In this document: positions 9,868 through 19,721 of the stretch, one piece after another
Position numbering within the stretch: the first letter of the stretch is position 1
Layout of the letters: the number at the start of each line of letters is the position of its first letter
Assembly: GCA_037074705.1 (NCBI GenBank)
Contig: JAYJMR010000014.1
Coordinates: forward strand, 1-64,000
DNA from: Zhengitettix transpicula
Taxonomy: Eukaryota > Arthropoda > Insecta > Orthoptera > Tetrigidae
DNA length: 64,000 nucleotides
Direction of reading: 5' to 3'
Position numbers and translations under genes: made by a program
Notes under the pieces: generated by a model
Databases searched by the model: none
What the model saw: only the letters and a program-made list of their open reading frames with translations
What the model was told of the DNA's origin: nothing

Positions 9868-10591
9868 TACTCGAAAAAAATGCATAGGTTGGTTCTTAAT
9901 TGTATTGTTATTTGCCAGCTATATTACAATAAATAACATAATATTTTTTAAAATAAATCAGCAAGAAAGTGAAGACAGTATAAGTGTTTTAACGGAAAAG
10001 ATAGATGAACTTAGAATGTTGCTTGAAATTAATCAATCTAGGGTAGAAAAAAGGATATTTGACTTAAAGAGAAATCTTCACACTCAATGTGAGCAGGGTG
10101 ATGGTAGCTTAAGGCATAAGAATCTCGCAAAATTGCTGCTACTTGTGGTTAAGATGAAGAATTCGTTATTGCGAGAAGCCAAGTTTGATAATCATATAAA
10201 TTCAATAAAGCCTTTGATATCAGAGCTTGACGATCCAGAGATAGGAAATGCAGTAAATGAATTGGAAAATTTGAAAGAGGTAGATACTTTACGCGGGTTG
10301 AAATTGTCTTTTGAGAAGAACATGACTGTTATTAACTACAATAAAAGTAACTTGTTTAAAAAAATCATTTCAAATTGGATAAAGATAGATGATCGTAGTG
10401 ATCCACTCAGGTTAAAGCTTGCGGAAATTGAAGAATTAATAAGCGATAATGATTGGCAGAGCATAGCCACCGCAATAAGTGACTTAACATACCCAGAATT
10501 CAAACCATGGCTTAATAAATTGAATGATTTTATTGTAGCTTTCAAGAATACTTCAATAATATATCGTCACTTATTACAATACATCTCATGA
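9860..10591 (+). CDS. mitofilin/HemX-like inner-membrane protein
   Basis: The 243-residue protein has a short cytoplasmic N-terminus, one membrane helix (about residues 10-32), a coiled coil (about 35-75, rich in E, K, L), and a helical domain ending in the Trp-containing region KPWLNKLNDFIVAF. This layout and its position directly before hemY match the alphaproteobacterial mitofilin/COG4223 (HemX-like) proteins, thought to shape or organise the inner membrane. It overlaps lolC by 8 bp and hemY by 4 bp, so the three are one transcription and translation unit. The function is inferred from family and order; sequence identity is low. Confidence 0.7.
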   Translation: MNDTRKKCIGWFLIVLLFASYITINNIIFFKINQQESEDSISVLTEKIDELRMLLEINQSRVEKRIFDLKRNLHTQCEQGDGSLRHKNLAKLLLLVVKMKNSLLREAKFDNHINSIKPLISELDDPEIGNAVNELENLKEVDTLRGLKLSFEKNMTVINYNKSNLFKKIISNWIKIDDRSDPLRLKLAEIEELISDNDWQSIATAISDLTYPEFKPWLNKLNDFIVAFKNTSIIYRHLLQYIS

Positions 10592-10836
10592 TTTATTTTA
10601 TAATTTTTGCTTTTTCGTTTTTATTTGGCATATGGATCAAGGTAAGTGGTGAAGTAATAAAATTGGAATTAGGCAATTACACTATAAGTATTGATCTATA
10701 TTTCGTTATTCTTCTAAGAGACGTTATTTCAATAACACTTACACCATGGAGAAATTTTTCGTTCATTTTTTTACCCTTACAATCAATTAAAGCACCTTAT
10801 ACTTCTCAATTCAAATCTACTAAGAAAGTTCTTTTT

Positions 10837-11652
10837 TTAAGAAATTTCCTCTATTATTTCATCTTTTTTTATCAAGATATAACCGAATTCACTGGCTTTT
10901 CTGCATAGGTTTTTTACTACTCTATCCTTATAAAGCTTCTCATAATATTCCATTCCTTTTTCCACATACTCTTGTCCGTATTTTAGCATACTGTAGAAAA
11001 TACATGCTAATTTCCTTGCTGTAGCAGTAATTGCCTTTGGTGTACCTAGTCGTTTTTTCAACCTTCTACTATATGCACCCAGTGCACTTTTACCATTTGC
11101 TACAGAACGAGCAGCAAGTCGAAAAGCATTTGCAGCACGGTTATTTACTTTACGAGTTCCTTGAATATTCATTTGAATTAACGCTTTTTGCATACGCAGA
11201 ATATGCGTAGATGCACTTTCAATAAGATTTTTACGTTGCCGCACGTAACTACGCAATACACATATCTGATTATCCGGCCTAAATGACCCTTGGAGTAATC
11301 CATAACTATGTAGTTGTTGAAGCCACTGGCAATCCTGAACATCTGACTTTCTTCCAGGAACATTTTTGACATGTCGTGCATTTACCAGTTTTACTTCGAA
11401 TCCATACGACTCAAGTATCTGGAACAAAGGAATCCAATACACTCCTGTTGATTCCATGGCTACTGTGGTAACTTTACACTTCTTTAACCACTTTGCTAAG
11501 TTGTTAAGGTCTGCTGTAAAGCAACTAAATTTTCGAATATGTTGTTCATCTCTCCCTTCTGGTACGCACACATAATGTATAGCTGAACCAATATCAATAC
11601 CTGCTGCATTAGAATTAATTAATTCTAACTTGCCTTTCACTTTCTTCTTCAT
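10837..11652 (-). pseudogene. IS110-family DEDD transposase lacking its middle and catalytic-serine region
   Basis: The 271-residue product has the N-terminal DEDD domain (AGIDIGSAIHYVCVP, AMESTGVYWIPL, GRKSDVQDCQWLQ). At about residue 160 it jumps from ALIQMNIQ straight to TRKVNNRAANAFRLAARS, which is normally the C-terminal end of the second domain. Full-length members have roughly 400 or more residues and carry a helix-hairpin-helix/Transposase_20 segment with the catalytic serine between these parts. The frame stays open across the join, so this is an in-frame deletion rather than an indel. It would be unable to recombine on its own. Confidence 0.8.
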
Positions 11653-11868
11653 TTTAAACCTCTCATATATAATCGTAGTAAAGAAGCACTTCAGCTTGGA
11701 ACGGTTAGATTTTACAATCTTCTAAACGGGGTAGTCATAATTAGACTCCACCAATGGTTTGACCGTTCCTCCAAAACCATGCTTGCTCTCGGGCACTCAA
11801 GCACCAGTGAACATTCGGCCATAACTGCAGAAATACTTCTTCATAAAATTATAGCCAAAAAAACATGA
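11653..11868 (-). ncRNA. candidate structured non-coding region of the IS110 (possible bridge RNA)
   Basis: IS110-family elements are known to express a structured bridge RNA from a non-coding end. The 5' flank here contains a perfect 8-bp closing stem, ggaacggt at 11698-11705 with accgttcc at 11762-11769, enclosing 56 nt, plus further short dyads. If the element belongs to the IS1111 subgroup the RNA would instead come from the other flank (10729-10836). Read by eye; no fold was computed. Confidence 0.3.
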
Positions 11869-13172
11869 ATAAAGTCTCTTTACTGGTATAACCGACAGCT
11901 GTTGGTTGGTTGCTTGCTTGCGTAGTCTTATTATTTTTATTGATTGCAGTTGCACGTTTTTGTTCTTCTATTTCATCAACATTTGCTAACATAAAAAATA
12001 GAAGAAGAAGTAGGGAAGAATTGCTTCTCTTTGAAGCTTTCTTTAGCTTAGACTTAGGTAATATAGAGAACACCAATAAACTAATTAAAAATCTAAATGA
12101 AGAAAGTGGTAAATTATCTTTAGTAAAGCTCTTTAACGCAGGTAAAACGGGAAATTACAGCTTTTTTAGTCATAGTTTGATGAGTATTGCAAGTAAAAAT
12201 CGTAATTTAGCTCTACTTCTGGTTAATAAACTGATTATTCACCTAAAGCAAGAAAGGTCCGTCTTTCGAAAATTCATAGAATATTGCTCTGGTTCAATTA
12301 ATGATAGAATTCTGTCTATTCCCTTTCAAATAGAGCATTGTATATTGCAAGAAGATTGGATAAATGCAATTTTAAAGTTAAAGGAAGCTATCAAATTCAA
12401 TATTTTTCTTCCCTTTGATCGTAAAAAGATGTTAGCGGTTTTTTATTGCGCTTTAGCAAAGCAATACGAAAGTAAAGGAAGTTTTTACAAAGCTATAGAT
12501 TATTTAGCTAAAGCACAAAGTTATTATGCAACTTTTCAGCCCATCAATTATTTAAAGGCAGAATTATATATCAAGCTTGAAAAAATCAGAAAAGCTTCCA
12601 CAGTATTAGAGGAAGAGTATAGAGTAAATCCTACTCCTCAATCAGCTAGAATGTATATCAAGTTAAATAATAAAGGCGCTGAAAGACTATATAACTTACG
12701 CCCTGATTATTATTTTAGTTATTGCTTGCTTTGTCTTCAATTAGCTTAGGGAAATATGATCTTGCAAGTCAGCATTTAGATATTGCTATGAAAAAAGCTA
12801 ATTACATATCAATCTACCTTGTTATGGTACAGCTCAAGATTATGCTACAAGAGTATGATCAAGCAATTTACTGGCTAAATAAGATGGACTCAGAAGCTGT
12901 GCCTGATCCAGGTTGGAAATGTGCTGATTGTAATAAAGAGCTAAAGCAATGGGATTATAAGTGCTCAAGTTGCAATAGTCTTAATTGTATTTACCTTATA
13001 TTATAAGACTCCATAAGGTGTGATACTTTTACATCGAGATTGCTTTAATATAATCTTTATCTCAAAACAGTAAATCTGTGAGTTTCTTAGTTAGGTTTGA
13101 CCCCAATGTCAAAAAAACTTGTTTTTAGACATTACCAGTTATATATTTTAATAAATTAGAATTATATACAAA

Positions 13173-14045
13173 ATGAAGAGCTTAAAGGAATTATCCTTAA
13201 GAATTAAAAATATTAAGTCTGTGCAGAAAACCACGAAAATAATGCAAATGGTTTCTGCAGCAAAATTATTACAAAGCCAAAAGAAATTATCAAATTCAAA
13301 ATTGCATATATCTAAGCTGCATAGCATTATTTCTTCACTAGCGCTATCAGCGGATCAAGAGTTACTAGCAAGAATTCTAAATATCAATAATGAAGATTCT
13401 TTCCTAGTATTTATTATTGCATCTGATCGTGGTTTATGTGGCAGCTTTAACTCCTCTGTTGTTAAATTCAGCCAGGAGCATATAAACAAATTAATTGCAA
13501 ATGATAAGAAAGTAGACATTGTTTTTTTTGGTAAGAAAGCTTTTGAGACAGGCAAAAATAGATTTAATTCTAAAAATATCTTGAAGGTTGAAAATGGTAA
13601 GGGAATCACACTAAAGCGTGTGGAAGCCTTGGTTAGTGATATAGATCTAAGTAAATACAATAAAGTTAAGGTTTTTTACAGTAAATTCTATAATACCTTC
13701 ATGCAAAAGCCAATATTAGAAACAATAAAACCATGGAGTAAAGACTCATTATTAATTGATAATTCTATAGTTAGTCCTCTAACAGATTACAGCTATGAGT
13801 ATGAACCACAAAATATTGAGTTTATTTTAAAATCTTTGACTCAAGATTATGTTACAGCTGCTCTTTATTCTGCTTTACTTGGAAGTGCAGCAAGTGAAAA
13901 TAGTGCCAGGATGGTTGCTATGGAATCAGCAAACAGAAATACAAAAGAAATGCTAAATAAACTAGCATTACTTTATAATCGTTCTCGTCAAGCAGCAATT
14001 ACAACTGATTTGATTGAAGTTATAGGTGGTGCAGAATCTTTATAG
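13173..14045 (+). CDS. atpG: F1F0 ATP synthase gamma subunit
   Basis: The 290-residue protein is the central rotor shaft of F1. The N-terminal helix reads [25 protein letters not shown], the middle has [13 protein letters not shown] (about residues 86-98), and the C-terminal helix has [41 protein letters not shown], all hallmark regions. Length is normal. Here it stands apart from other atp genes, consistent with the scattered atp genes of Rickettsiales. An ATG start at 13173 lies in an A-rich leader without a strong ribosome site. pmbA follows 18 bp downstream and may be cotranscribed. Confidence 0.96.
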   Translation: MKSLKELSLRIKNIKSVQKTTKIMQMVSAAKLLQSQKKLSNSKLHISKLHSIISSLALSADQELLARILNINNEDSFLVFIIASDRGLCGSFNSSVVKFSQEHINKLIANDKKVDIVFFGKKAFETGKNRFNSKNILKVENGKGITLKRVEALVSDIDLSKYNKVKVFYSKFYNTFMQKPILETIKPWSKDSLLIDNSIVSPLTDYSYEYEPQNIEFILKSLTQDYVTAALYSALLGSAASENSARMVAMESANRNTKEMLNKLALLYNRSRQAAITTDLIEVIGGAESL

Positions 14046-14063
14046 AAACTCAAGGAATGAAAA

Positions 14064-15398
14064 ATGAATATATTAAATATTGCAGCAGATATCACTAAAC
14101 TAATAAAAAAGCAGAATCAAGACGCAGAAGTTACAATATATGAAACTAATAAGACCTCGGTTTCTCAGCGTCTATCAAAAATTGAACAAATATCACAATC
14201 TAAAAACTGTACTGTCGGAATTAGAGCTATAGCAGGTAAGAACAAAGCTGCGTATATTTCGACAAACGATTTGAATAATCTTAGTAGTGCAGTGAGCCAA
14301 GTGGTGGAAATGGCAAAGAATGCCCAGGAAGATCCTTATATTAGTTTTGCTGTAGATGGCAGTAATTATATCTCTTCTGCAGATTTAAATATCTCAGATA
14401 ATAATGTTGTAACAATTGATAAATTAAAAGAAATTACTGAAGCTACAGAAAATTCAGCTCTTGCACATAAAAATATTATTAATTCCGAAGGAGCTTCATC
14501 TTCACATACTTCAGTAAATACAGTATTATCAACCGTTTCTGGTTTTGTTGGTTCATTTAGTAAGTCAACTTTTGTTAATCAGGTTTCTGTTGTTGCTGGA
14601 GAAAAGAGTGAAATGAAAATAGGCTACGATTACGATGTAGCATGCAACTTCAGTGATTTAAAAACACCGGAGTCAATAGGGAAAGAAGCAGCAAAAAGAG
14701 CAATAGATCAATTGGATTCATGTACAATCAGGACAGGCAAATTTCCGGTTGTTTTTGAAAAAAAAGCAGCAAAAGAGCTAGTAAAGAGCTTTGCTTCTTC
14801 CATAAATGGTAGCAATATTGTAAATAATAGCTCTTTTTTGAGAAATAGTTTAAATACTCAAATTTTTAATACTGAGATTAGCATTATTGATGACCCATTG
14901 TTACCAAGGGGTATAACATCAAGACCGTTTGACGGGGAAGGAATAATGAGCAGAAGAAATGAATTTGTAAAAAATGGAGTACTGCAAAACTGGATTTTAG
15001 ATCTATATTCGGCTAGGAAATTAAACTTGGAAACGACCGCAAATGCAACTCGTGCAAGTAATGCTGCAATTATTCCTTCAGCTAGTAATTTCTATTTCAA
15101 AAATGGTAATAGATCGTTTAAGGAATTAATTGAGGAAGTAAAAGAAGGAATATATGTAACTGATTTATTTGGTTTTGGTGTTAATTTAATCAATGGCGAT
15201 TATAGTCAAGGTGCATGCGGATTTTTTATAGAAAATGGTAAAATAACGTATCCAATACACGAGATTACTGTTGCCGACAATTTGAAAAATATGTTTAGCA
15301 ATTTAGTTGTTGCAAATGACCTAACTTTCTGTGGGCAGTTTAATTCACCAACGATTAAAGTTAGCGAAATGACAGTAGCAGGTTCACTTAGTGATTAA
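14064..15398 (+). CDS. pmbA: TldD/PmbA family metalloprotease-like protein (PmbA)
   Basis: The 444-residue protein is the PmbA/TldE half of the TldD-TldE pair, which degrades or matures peptides in the cytoplasm. Family features include the N-terminal DAEVTIYETNKTSVSQRLSKIEQ, the central GSNIVNNSSFL region, and the glycine-rich end GFGVNLINGDYSQGACGFFIENGKITYPIHEITVADNLKNM. It lacks the HExxxH zinc motif, as expected for PmbA rather than TldD. A ribosome site (caaggaatga) precedes the ATG. The TldD partner is not in the window. Confidence 0.93.
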   Translation: MNILNIAADITKLIKKQNQDAEVTIYETNKTSVSQRLSKIEQISQSKNCTVGIRAIAGKNKAAYISTNDLNNLSSAVSQVVEMAKNAQEDPYISFAVDGSNYISSADLNISDNNVVTIDKLKEITEATENSALAHKNIINSEGASSSHTSVNTVLSTVSGFVGSFSKSTFVNQVSVVAGEKSEMKIGYDYDVACNFSDLKTPESIGKEAAKRAIDQLDSCTIRTGKFPVVFEKKAAKELVKSFASSINGSNIVNNSSFLRNSLNTQIFNTEISIIDDPLLPRGITSRPFDGEGIMSRRNEFVKNGVLQNWILDLYSARKLNLETTANATRASNAAIIPSASNFYFKNGNRSFKELIEEVKEGIYVTDLFGFGVNLINGDYSQGACGFFIENGKITYPIHEITVADNLKNMFSNLVVANDLTFCGQFNSPTIKVSEMTVAGSLSD

Positions 15399-15572
15399 AA
15401 ATTTTAGTTGCATTAAGTACAATAATTGTGTACTATTACTATGTAATGTTAAGAATAGACTATGGAGTATAGAAGTTTAGTTGCAATAACTAAGCTTAAA
15501 GCATTCTAAATCGTAATTTCAAAGTTTTTCATCACATTAATAATATTAGTTAGTAGTTTAGGAGTTATCCAT

Positions 15573-15824
15573 ATGGAATTTGGTAATATAAAATGGTTTA
15601 ATGTTGAAAAAGGCTATGGTTTCATCAAGCCAGAAGGTAAAGGTGAGGACGTTTTTGTACATGTTAGTACATTAGAACGTTCAGGAATAAGACCTGATGC
15701 ACTTCGAGGAGAAGATAAAAAGAAAGGAATGAAAGGGGAAAGAGTAAGTTATGAGCTTAAAGAGGAGCGTGGTAGGAACGGAGAAGATAAAAAATCTGCA
15801 ATAAATTTAAGATTAGAGGATTAG
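15573..15824 (+). CDS. cspA: cold-shock domain RNA chaperone
   Basis: This 83-residue protein is a single cold-shock domain that binds single-stranded RNA or DNA. RNP1 (KGYGFI, residues 13-18) and RNP2 (VFVHV, residues 27-31) are intact, and the fold starts with GNIKWFN. The C-terminal part has an extra charged insert (RGEDKKKGMKGE) that makes it longer than the 70-residue E. coli type, a form common in Rickettsiales. A good ribosome site (aggag) lies 8 bp before the ATG. The preceding 170 bp is a long untranslated leader, often used for cold control. An RNA helicase gene follows 38 bp downstream. Confidence 0.95.
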   Translation: MEFGNIKWFNVEKGYGFIKPEGKGEDVFVHVSTLERSGIRPDALRGEDKKKGMKGERVSYELKEERGRNGEDKKSAINLRLED

Positions 15825-15862
15825 TCTATTATGAGATTTTTAATAGAATTAACTAGTATATT

Positions 15863-17089
15863 GTGAGTAATTTCCATGAAATGGGTCTTCCAGCTTCTCT
15901 TATACAAGCTTTAGATAAAAATAATCTTTTTGTCCCGACCCCAATTCAAGTACAATCGATTCCTTTAGCTCTGCAAGGTAAAGATATTCTTGGGTCTGCT
16001 CAAACGGGCACTGGAAAGACTTTAGCATTTGCTATTCCATTGATTGCTAAATTGCTGAATGAGACTAACGCTGGCTCAGCTTTAGTCATCGTGCCAACCA
16101 GAGAGCTTGCGTGTCAGGTAACAAATGAAATAAGAAAACTTCTATTTCAAAATTCTGCACTAAGAGTCGCTTTGTTGATTGGAGGTGAGCCTATTTTTAG
16201 GCAGCTAAATCAGCTTCAGAAAAAACCACAAATCATAATAGGTACTCCTGGTCGTATTATAGATCATATTGAGCGTAAAGCTTTGATTACTCGCAATGTC
16301 AGCACTCTTGTGCTTGATGAAACGGATCGTATGTTTGATATGGGCTTTGGAATTCAAATTGAAGGGATCATGAAATATCTGCCAAAAATACGTCAGACTC
16401 TTATGTTTTCTGCAACTCTTCCTAGTGATATAGTTAAACTTACTGAGAAGTACCTTAATCAGCCAGAGCGTGTTTCTGTTGATTGTCAGGCTACAACTTC
16501 TGCAAAAATTAAGCAAGAAATTGTTTATGCATCAGAATCAGAAAAATATGGAAAACTTGTTACACAATTATGTCAGCGCAAAGGATCGATCATTATTTTT
16601 GTCAAAACAAAGCGAGGAGCGGATCAGCTAGCTGACAAATTGCACAAAGATGACTATAGCGCTTTGGCAATTCATGGTGATTTAAGGCAGCACAAGCGTG
16701 AAAGAGTCATTAATTCTTTTCGTCGTGGCCGCAATCAAATCATGGTTGCAACAGATGTTGCTTCTCGCGGCCTTGATATTCCGCACATTCAACATGTTAT
16801 CAATTATGATGTACCACAATCGCAAGCTGATTATGTTCATCGTATAGGTAGAACTGCACGTGCGGGAGCTGAAGGATTTGCATTATCTTTTGTTACACCT
16901 CAAGATAAGAGAAGACTGCCTGCACTAGCAGATAAAGAAGGAGAGCCAAATTTTGATTGTAGTATGCAATCTCAAAAACGTAACAGCAAAAAGATCTTTA
17001 AAAGGCCAAGTACGTTAAAGGCTAAATACGGTAGAAAAAAGATCAATGTATTTAAGAAGAAAAGCAGAGTACTAGAAAAAGCGTATTAA
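15863..17089 (+). CDS. rhlE: DEAD-box ATP-dependent RNA helicase, RhlE type
   Basis: The 408-residue protein carries the full two-domain helicase core: Q motif around PTPIQVQSIP (residues 26-34), Walker A AQTGTGKT (46-53), PTRELA (78-83), GG and TPGR, SAT, then ARGLDIP and HRIGRTARAG in the second domain. A basic C-terminal tail (KRNSKKIFKRPS to the end) likely aids RNA binding. Motif II reads DETD (152-155) instead of DEAD, still within DExD. The start is GTG at 15863. It is placed close behind the cold-shock gene, suggesting joint action on structured RNA. Confidence 0.94.
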   Translation: MSNFHEMGLPASLIQALDKNNLFVPTPIQVQSIPLALQGKDILGSAQTGTGKTLAFAIPLIAKLLNETNAGSALVIVPTRELACQVTNEIRKLLFQNSALRVALLIGGEPIFRQLNQLQKKPQIIIGTPGRIIDHIERKALITRNVSTLVLDETDRMFDMGFGIQIEGIMKYLPKIRQTLMFSATLPSDIVKLTEKYLNQPERVSVDCQATTSAKIKQEIVYASESEKYGKLVTQLCQRKGSIIIFVKTKRGADQLADKLHKDDYSALAIHGDLRQHKRERVINSFRRGRNQIMVATDVASRGLDIPHIQHVINYDVPQSQADYVHRIGRTARAGAEGFALSFVTPQDKRRLPALADKEGEPNFDCSMQSQKRNSKKIFKRPSTLKAKYGRKKINVFKKKSRVLEKAY

Positions 17090-17385
17090 TGTACTTAACT
17101 ATTCTTCTATTCTTTAAAAGCTCCAGTAAACTTGCTGCAAAGTAAGTGATTGGAGGATGGTAGAAAGAATATATAGCTAGCCCAAATTAGATTTACCTAC
17201 AATTTGATAATCTTAATTCTGCTGCTTATAACGTTTTGAGATTATCACAACGGTATAATGTTAGGCTGTGTGGACTATAATCTGTAGCTTAATTCAATTT
17301 GGCTACAACGAGCTGCTAGATTTCAGTTTTTTTAATAATTGTGTGCTACTAATTATATATAAATTTACACTTTTAAAGAGAATAG

Positions 17386-19665
17386 ATGATTTCTAAAAAT
17401 TTAGAGGCAAGTTTAAATAGAGCGTTACAGATTGCTTCTGATTGTAAGCTTAAATATGCAAAAGTGGAACATTTGTTGCTAGCATTAACCAAAGATGTGG
17501 ATGTAAATTATGTTTTATCAAGATGTAACATCAGAGCTGGTGAAATCATAAATATAGATAATATTATATTAAGGAATGATCGTGGTAATAATACAAAAGG
17601 TTTTTTACAAGACAACTCCGAATTAACTGTCAATAAAGTTGAGCCTGATGTGCTATTTCAACGCATAATACATAAAGCCATGATACGAGCTCATCGTCTG
17701 GGAAGAAAAGAAATAAATGGAGCAAGTATTCTATTAGAGATTCTGTCTGAGCAAGATTTATACATTGAAGAGCTATTACGCAAACAGAATGCAAAAGATT
17801 CTAATTTGATTTATAACATATCCAATATAAAATATTCAGGTGATATAGAAGAATATGTAACTAATCGCAAGATAAAACTTGATAAGAATAACGATATCTC
17901 TACTGTAGCAAATAAAGGTGAATTATTAAAAGATGAAGAAGTTCTACAAAATTATTGTAGAAATTTAAATGATTATGCAAGAAGCAAAAAAATAGATTAT
18001 GTCATTGGTCGTGATTATGAATTAAATCGCACTATAGAAATCTTACTAAGACGCAGAAAAAATAACCCTTTATATGTCGGAGAACCAGGTGTTGGTAAAA
18101 CAACAATAGTTGAAGGCTTGGTATTGAAAATTATTGAAGGTAGTGTTCCGAGTGCACTGAGATCCAGCATAATTTATGCTTTGGATTTAGGATCACTTCT
18201 TGCAGGAACACGCTATAGAGGTGACTTCGAAGAGAGAATAAAATCTATAATAAAAGTAATTGAGGCAAAACCTGGCGCTATTCTTTTTATTGATGAAATA
18301 CACACTATTATTGGAGCGGGTTCAACAAGTGGCAGCTTTCTTGATGCTGGCAATCTGCTCAAACCTGCACTTGCAAGAGGTGCGTTGCGTTGTATAGGTG
18401 CAACTACATATAGAGAATATAGCAATAGCTTTGAAAAGGATAAAGCATTAGCAAGGAGGTTTCAAAAAATTAATGTAAAAGAGTCTTCTATTAATGATAC
18501 AGTAAAGATACTAGATGGTATAAAGCATTACTATGAAAGGTATCATGGAGTATATTACACGAAACATGCCATTAAATCTGCAGCTGAACTTTCACACAAG
18601 TATATTACTGGGCGAATATTACCTGATAAAGCAGTTGATGTTATAGATGAAGCAGGGGCATATTGTAAGTTACAAAAAAGCAGGCGAAAAATTATAAACA
18701 GTAGAGACATTAAGAGTACTATCGCTAGGATTACAAACGTACCTTGCGGGTTTGATGATATGCAAAGAGTAAAATCTTTGAAAGAAAATCTCAATAGGGC
18801 CATTTTTGGTCAAGAGCAAGCGATAGAGTTTCTCGTTAATTCTATTAAAATTGCTAAATCTGGTCTGAGAAGTTACAATAAACCCTTGGCAAAGTATCTT
18901 TTTGCAGGGCCAACTGGTGTAGGTAAGACTGAGCTTGCGAAGCAACTAGCACAAAATATGGGTATGAACCTTATTCGGTTTGATATGTCTGAGTATATGG
19001 AACCTCACACAATATCTAGAATGATTGGTTCCCCTCCTGGATATGTGGGTTACGACCAAGGTGGATTGCTTACAGAATCTGTATCTAATAATCAATATAG
19101 CGTAGTACTTCTTGATGAAATTGAGAAAGCTCATAGTGATATTTATAATATATTACTACAAATCATGGATTATGGATGTGTTACAGACACTTACGGACGT
19201 AAGGTTAATTTTTCCAATACGATTTTAATTATGACAACCAATGCAGGGGCATTTGAACGTAACAAAAGTTCTATTGGCTTTGGGTATAAAAACTTTAACA
19301 TTAGTGACAGCGAAAAAGCAATGGAACGGGTTTTTAGCCCTGAATTTCGTAATCGTCTTGATGCAGTCATTTCCTTTTCTGATTTGGATACGGATGTCAT
19401 TTTGCACATTGTGGATAAATTTATTCAGGAATTGAAAAAACAACTTGTGCAAAAGGGCATAAGCTGCTCAGTGGAAGAAGAAGTAAAGTCTTATCTTGCG
19501 CAAACAGGTTATAGTAAAGAAATGGGAGCGCGCCCAATAGAGAGGCTGATTGAAAAAGAGATAAAAAGTCACTTGGCTGAAGAAATACTGAATCGTCGAC
19601 TAATTAAAGGAAAGAAATTAAGGATTTATATGGATAACCAAGGAATTACTTTTGATGTAGTTTAA
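17386..19665 (+). CDS. clpA: ATP-dependent Clp protease ATP-binding subunit ClpA
   Basis: The 759-residue AAA+ unfoldase feeds substrates to ClpP. It has an N domain (residues 1 to about 145), AAA module 1 with Walker A GEPGVGKT at 232-239 and Walker B LFIDEIHTI, and AAA module 2 with GPTGVGKT from about 508 and VVLLDEIEKAH. The long middle domain of ClpB is absent, which separates it from ClpB. A SIGFGY segment (about residue 630) corresponds to the ClpP-docking IGF/IGL loop. Length is normal for ClpA. About 296 bp of non-coding DNA precedes it. Confidence 0.95.
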   Translation: MISKNLEASLNRALQIASDCKLKYAKVEHLLLALTKDVDVNYVLSRCNIRAGEIINIDNIILRNDRGNNTKGFLQDNSELTVNKVEPDVLFQRIIHKAMIRAHRLGRKEINGASILLEILSEQDLYIEELLRKQNAKDSNLIYNISNIKYSGDIEEYVTNRKIKLDKNNDISTVANKGELLKDEEVLQNYCRNLNDYARSKKIDYVIGRDYELNRTIEILLRRRKNNPLYVGEPGVGKTTIVEGLVLKIIEGSVPSALRSSIIYALDLGSLLAGTRYRGDFEERIKSIIKVIEAKPGAILFIDEIHTIIGAGSTSGSFLDAGNLLKPALARGALRCIGATTYREYSNSFEKDKALARRFQKINVKESSINDTVKILDGIKHYYERYHGVYYTKHAIKSAAELSHKYITGRILPDKAVDVIDEAGAYCKLQKSRRKIINSRDIKSTIARITNVPCGFDDMQRVKSLKENLNRAIFGQEQAIEFLVNSIKIAKSGLRSYNKPLAKYLFAGPTGVGKTELAKQLAQNMGMNLIRFDMSEYMEPHTISRMIGSPPGYVGYDQGGLLTESVSNNQYSVVLLDEIEKAHSDIYNILLQIMDYGCVTDTYGRKVNFSNTILIMTTNAGAFERNKSSIGFGYKNFNISDSEKAMERVFSPEFRNRLDAVISFSDLDTDVILHIVDKFIQELKKQLVQKGISCSVEEEVKSYLAQTGYSKEMGARPIERLIEKEIKSHLAEEILNRRLIKGKKLRIYMDNQGITFDVV

Positions 19666-19721
19666 ATTCTTGCTTGAATATTGTATTTATAGTATAGTCA
19701 CTATTTTTTAATGAGGCTATA

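Larger units (their letters stand above)
10716..11886 (-). mobile_element. IS110-family element with internal deletion, inserted in hemY
   Basis: Subterminal inverted repeats are visible: aagagacgttatt at 10716-10728, and at the other end (near 11869-11882) a reverse complement reading aaagagactttatt. Flanking hemY sequence on both sides places the ends within a few bases of 10716 and 11886. No target duplication is evident, as is common for IS110/IS1111. The transposase is on the minus strand with about 230 bp of non-coding DNA upstream of it and about 120 bp downstream. Confidence 0.8.
10588..13006 (+). pseudogene. hemY: HemY/LapB-like TPR protein, split by IS110 and a frameshift
   Basis: The N-terminal piece 10588-10715 reads MIYFIIFAFSFLFGIW then KLELGNYTISIDLYFVILL, a typical HemY two-helix start. 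It runs into the IS110 end. Beyond the IS the second membrane segment and TPR region resume at about 11892 (WLLACVVLLFLLIAVARF, then RRSREELLLFEAFFSLDLG). A frame change at 12722-12749 leads to a last piece ending with a zinc-ribbon pattern (CADCNKELKQWDYKCSSC). HemY proteins are inner-membrane TPR scaffolds, mis-named after heme genes. The IS insertion destroys this copy; the later shift is a second break or an error. No other copy is in the window. Confidence 0.85.

Noticed and set aside
10837..11652. Functional IS110 transposase
   Set aside because: The middle third with the catalytic serine region is missing although the frame is open.
17236..17270. TATAAT near 17261 upstream of clpA as promoter
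   Set aside because: No -35 box at a suitable distance; in such AT-rich DNA a lone hexamer is weak evidence.
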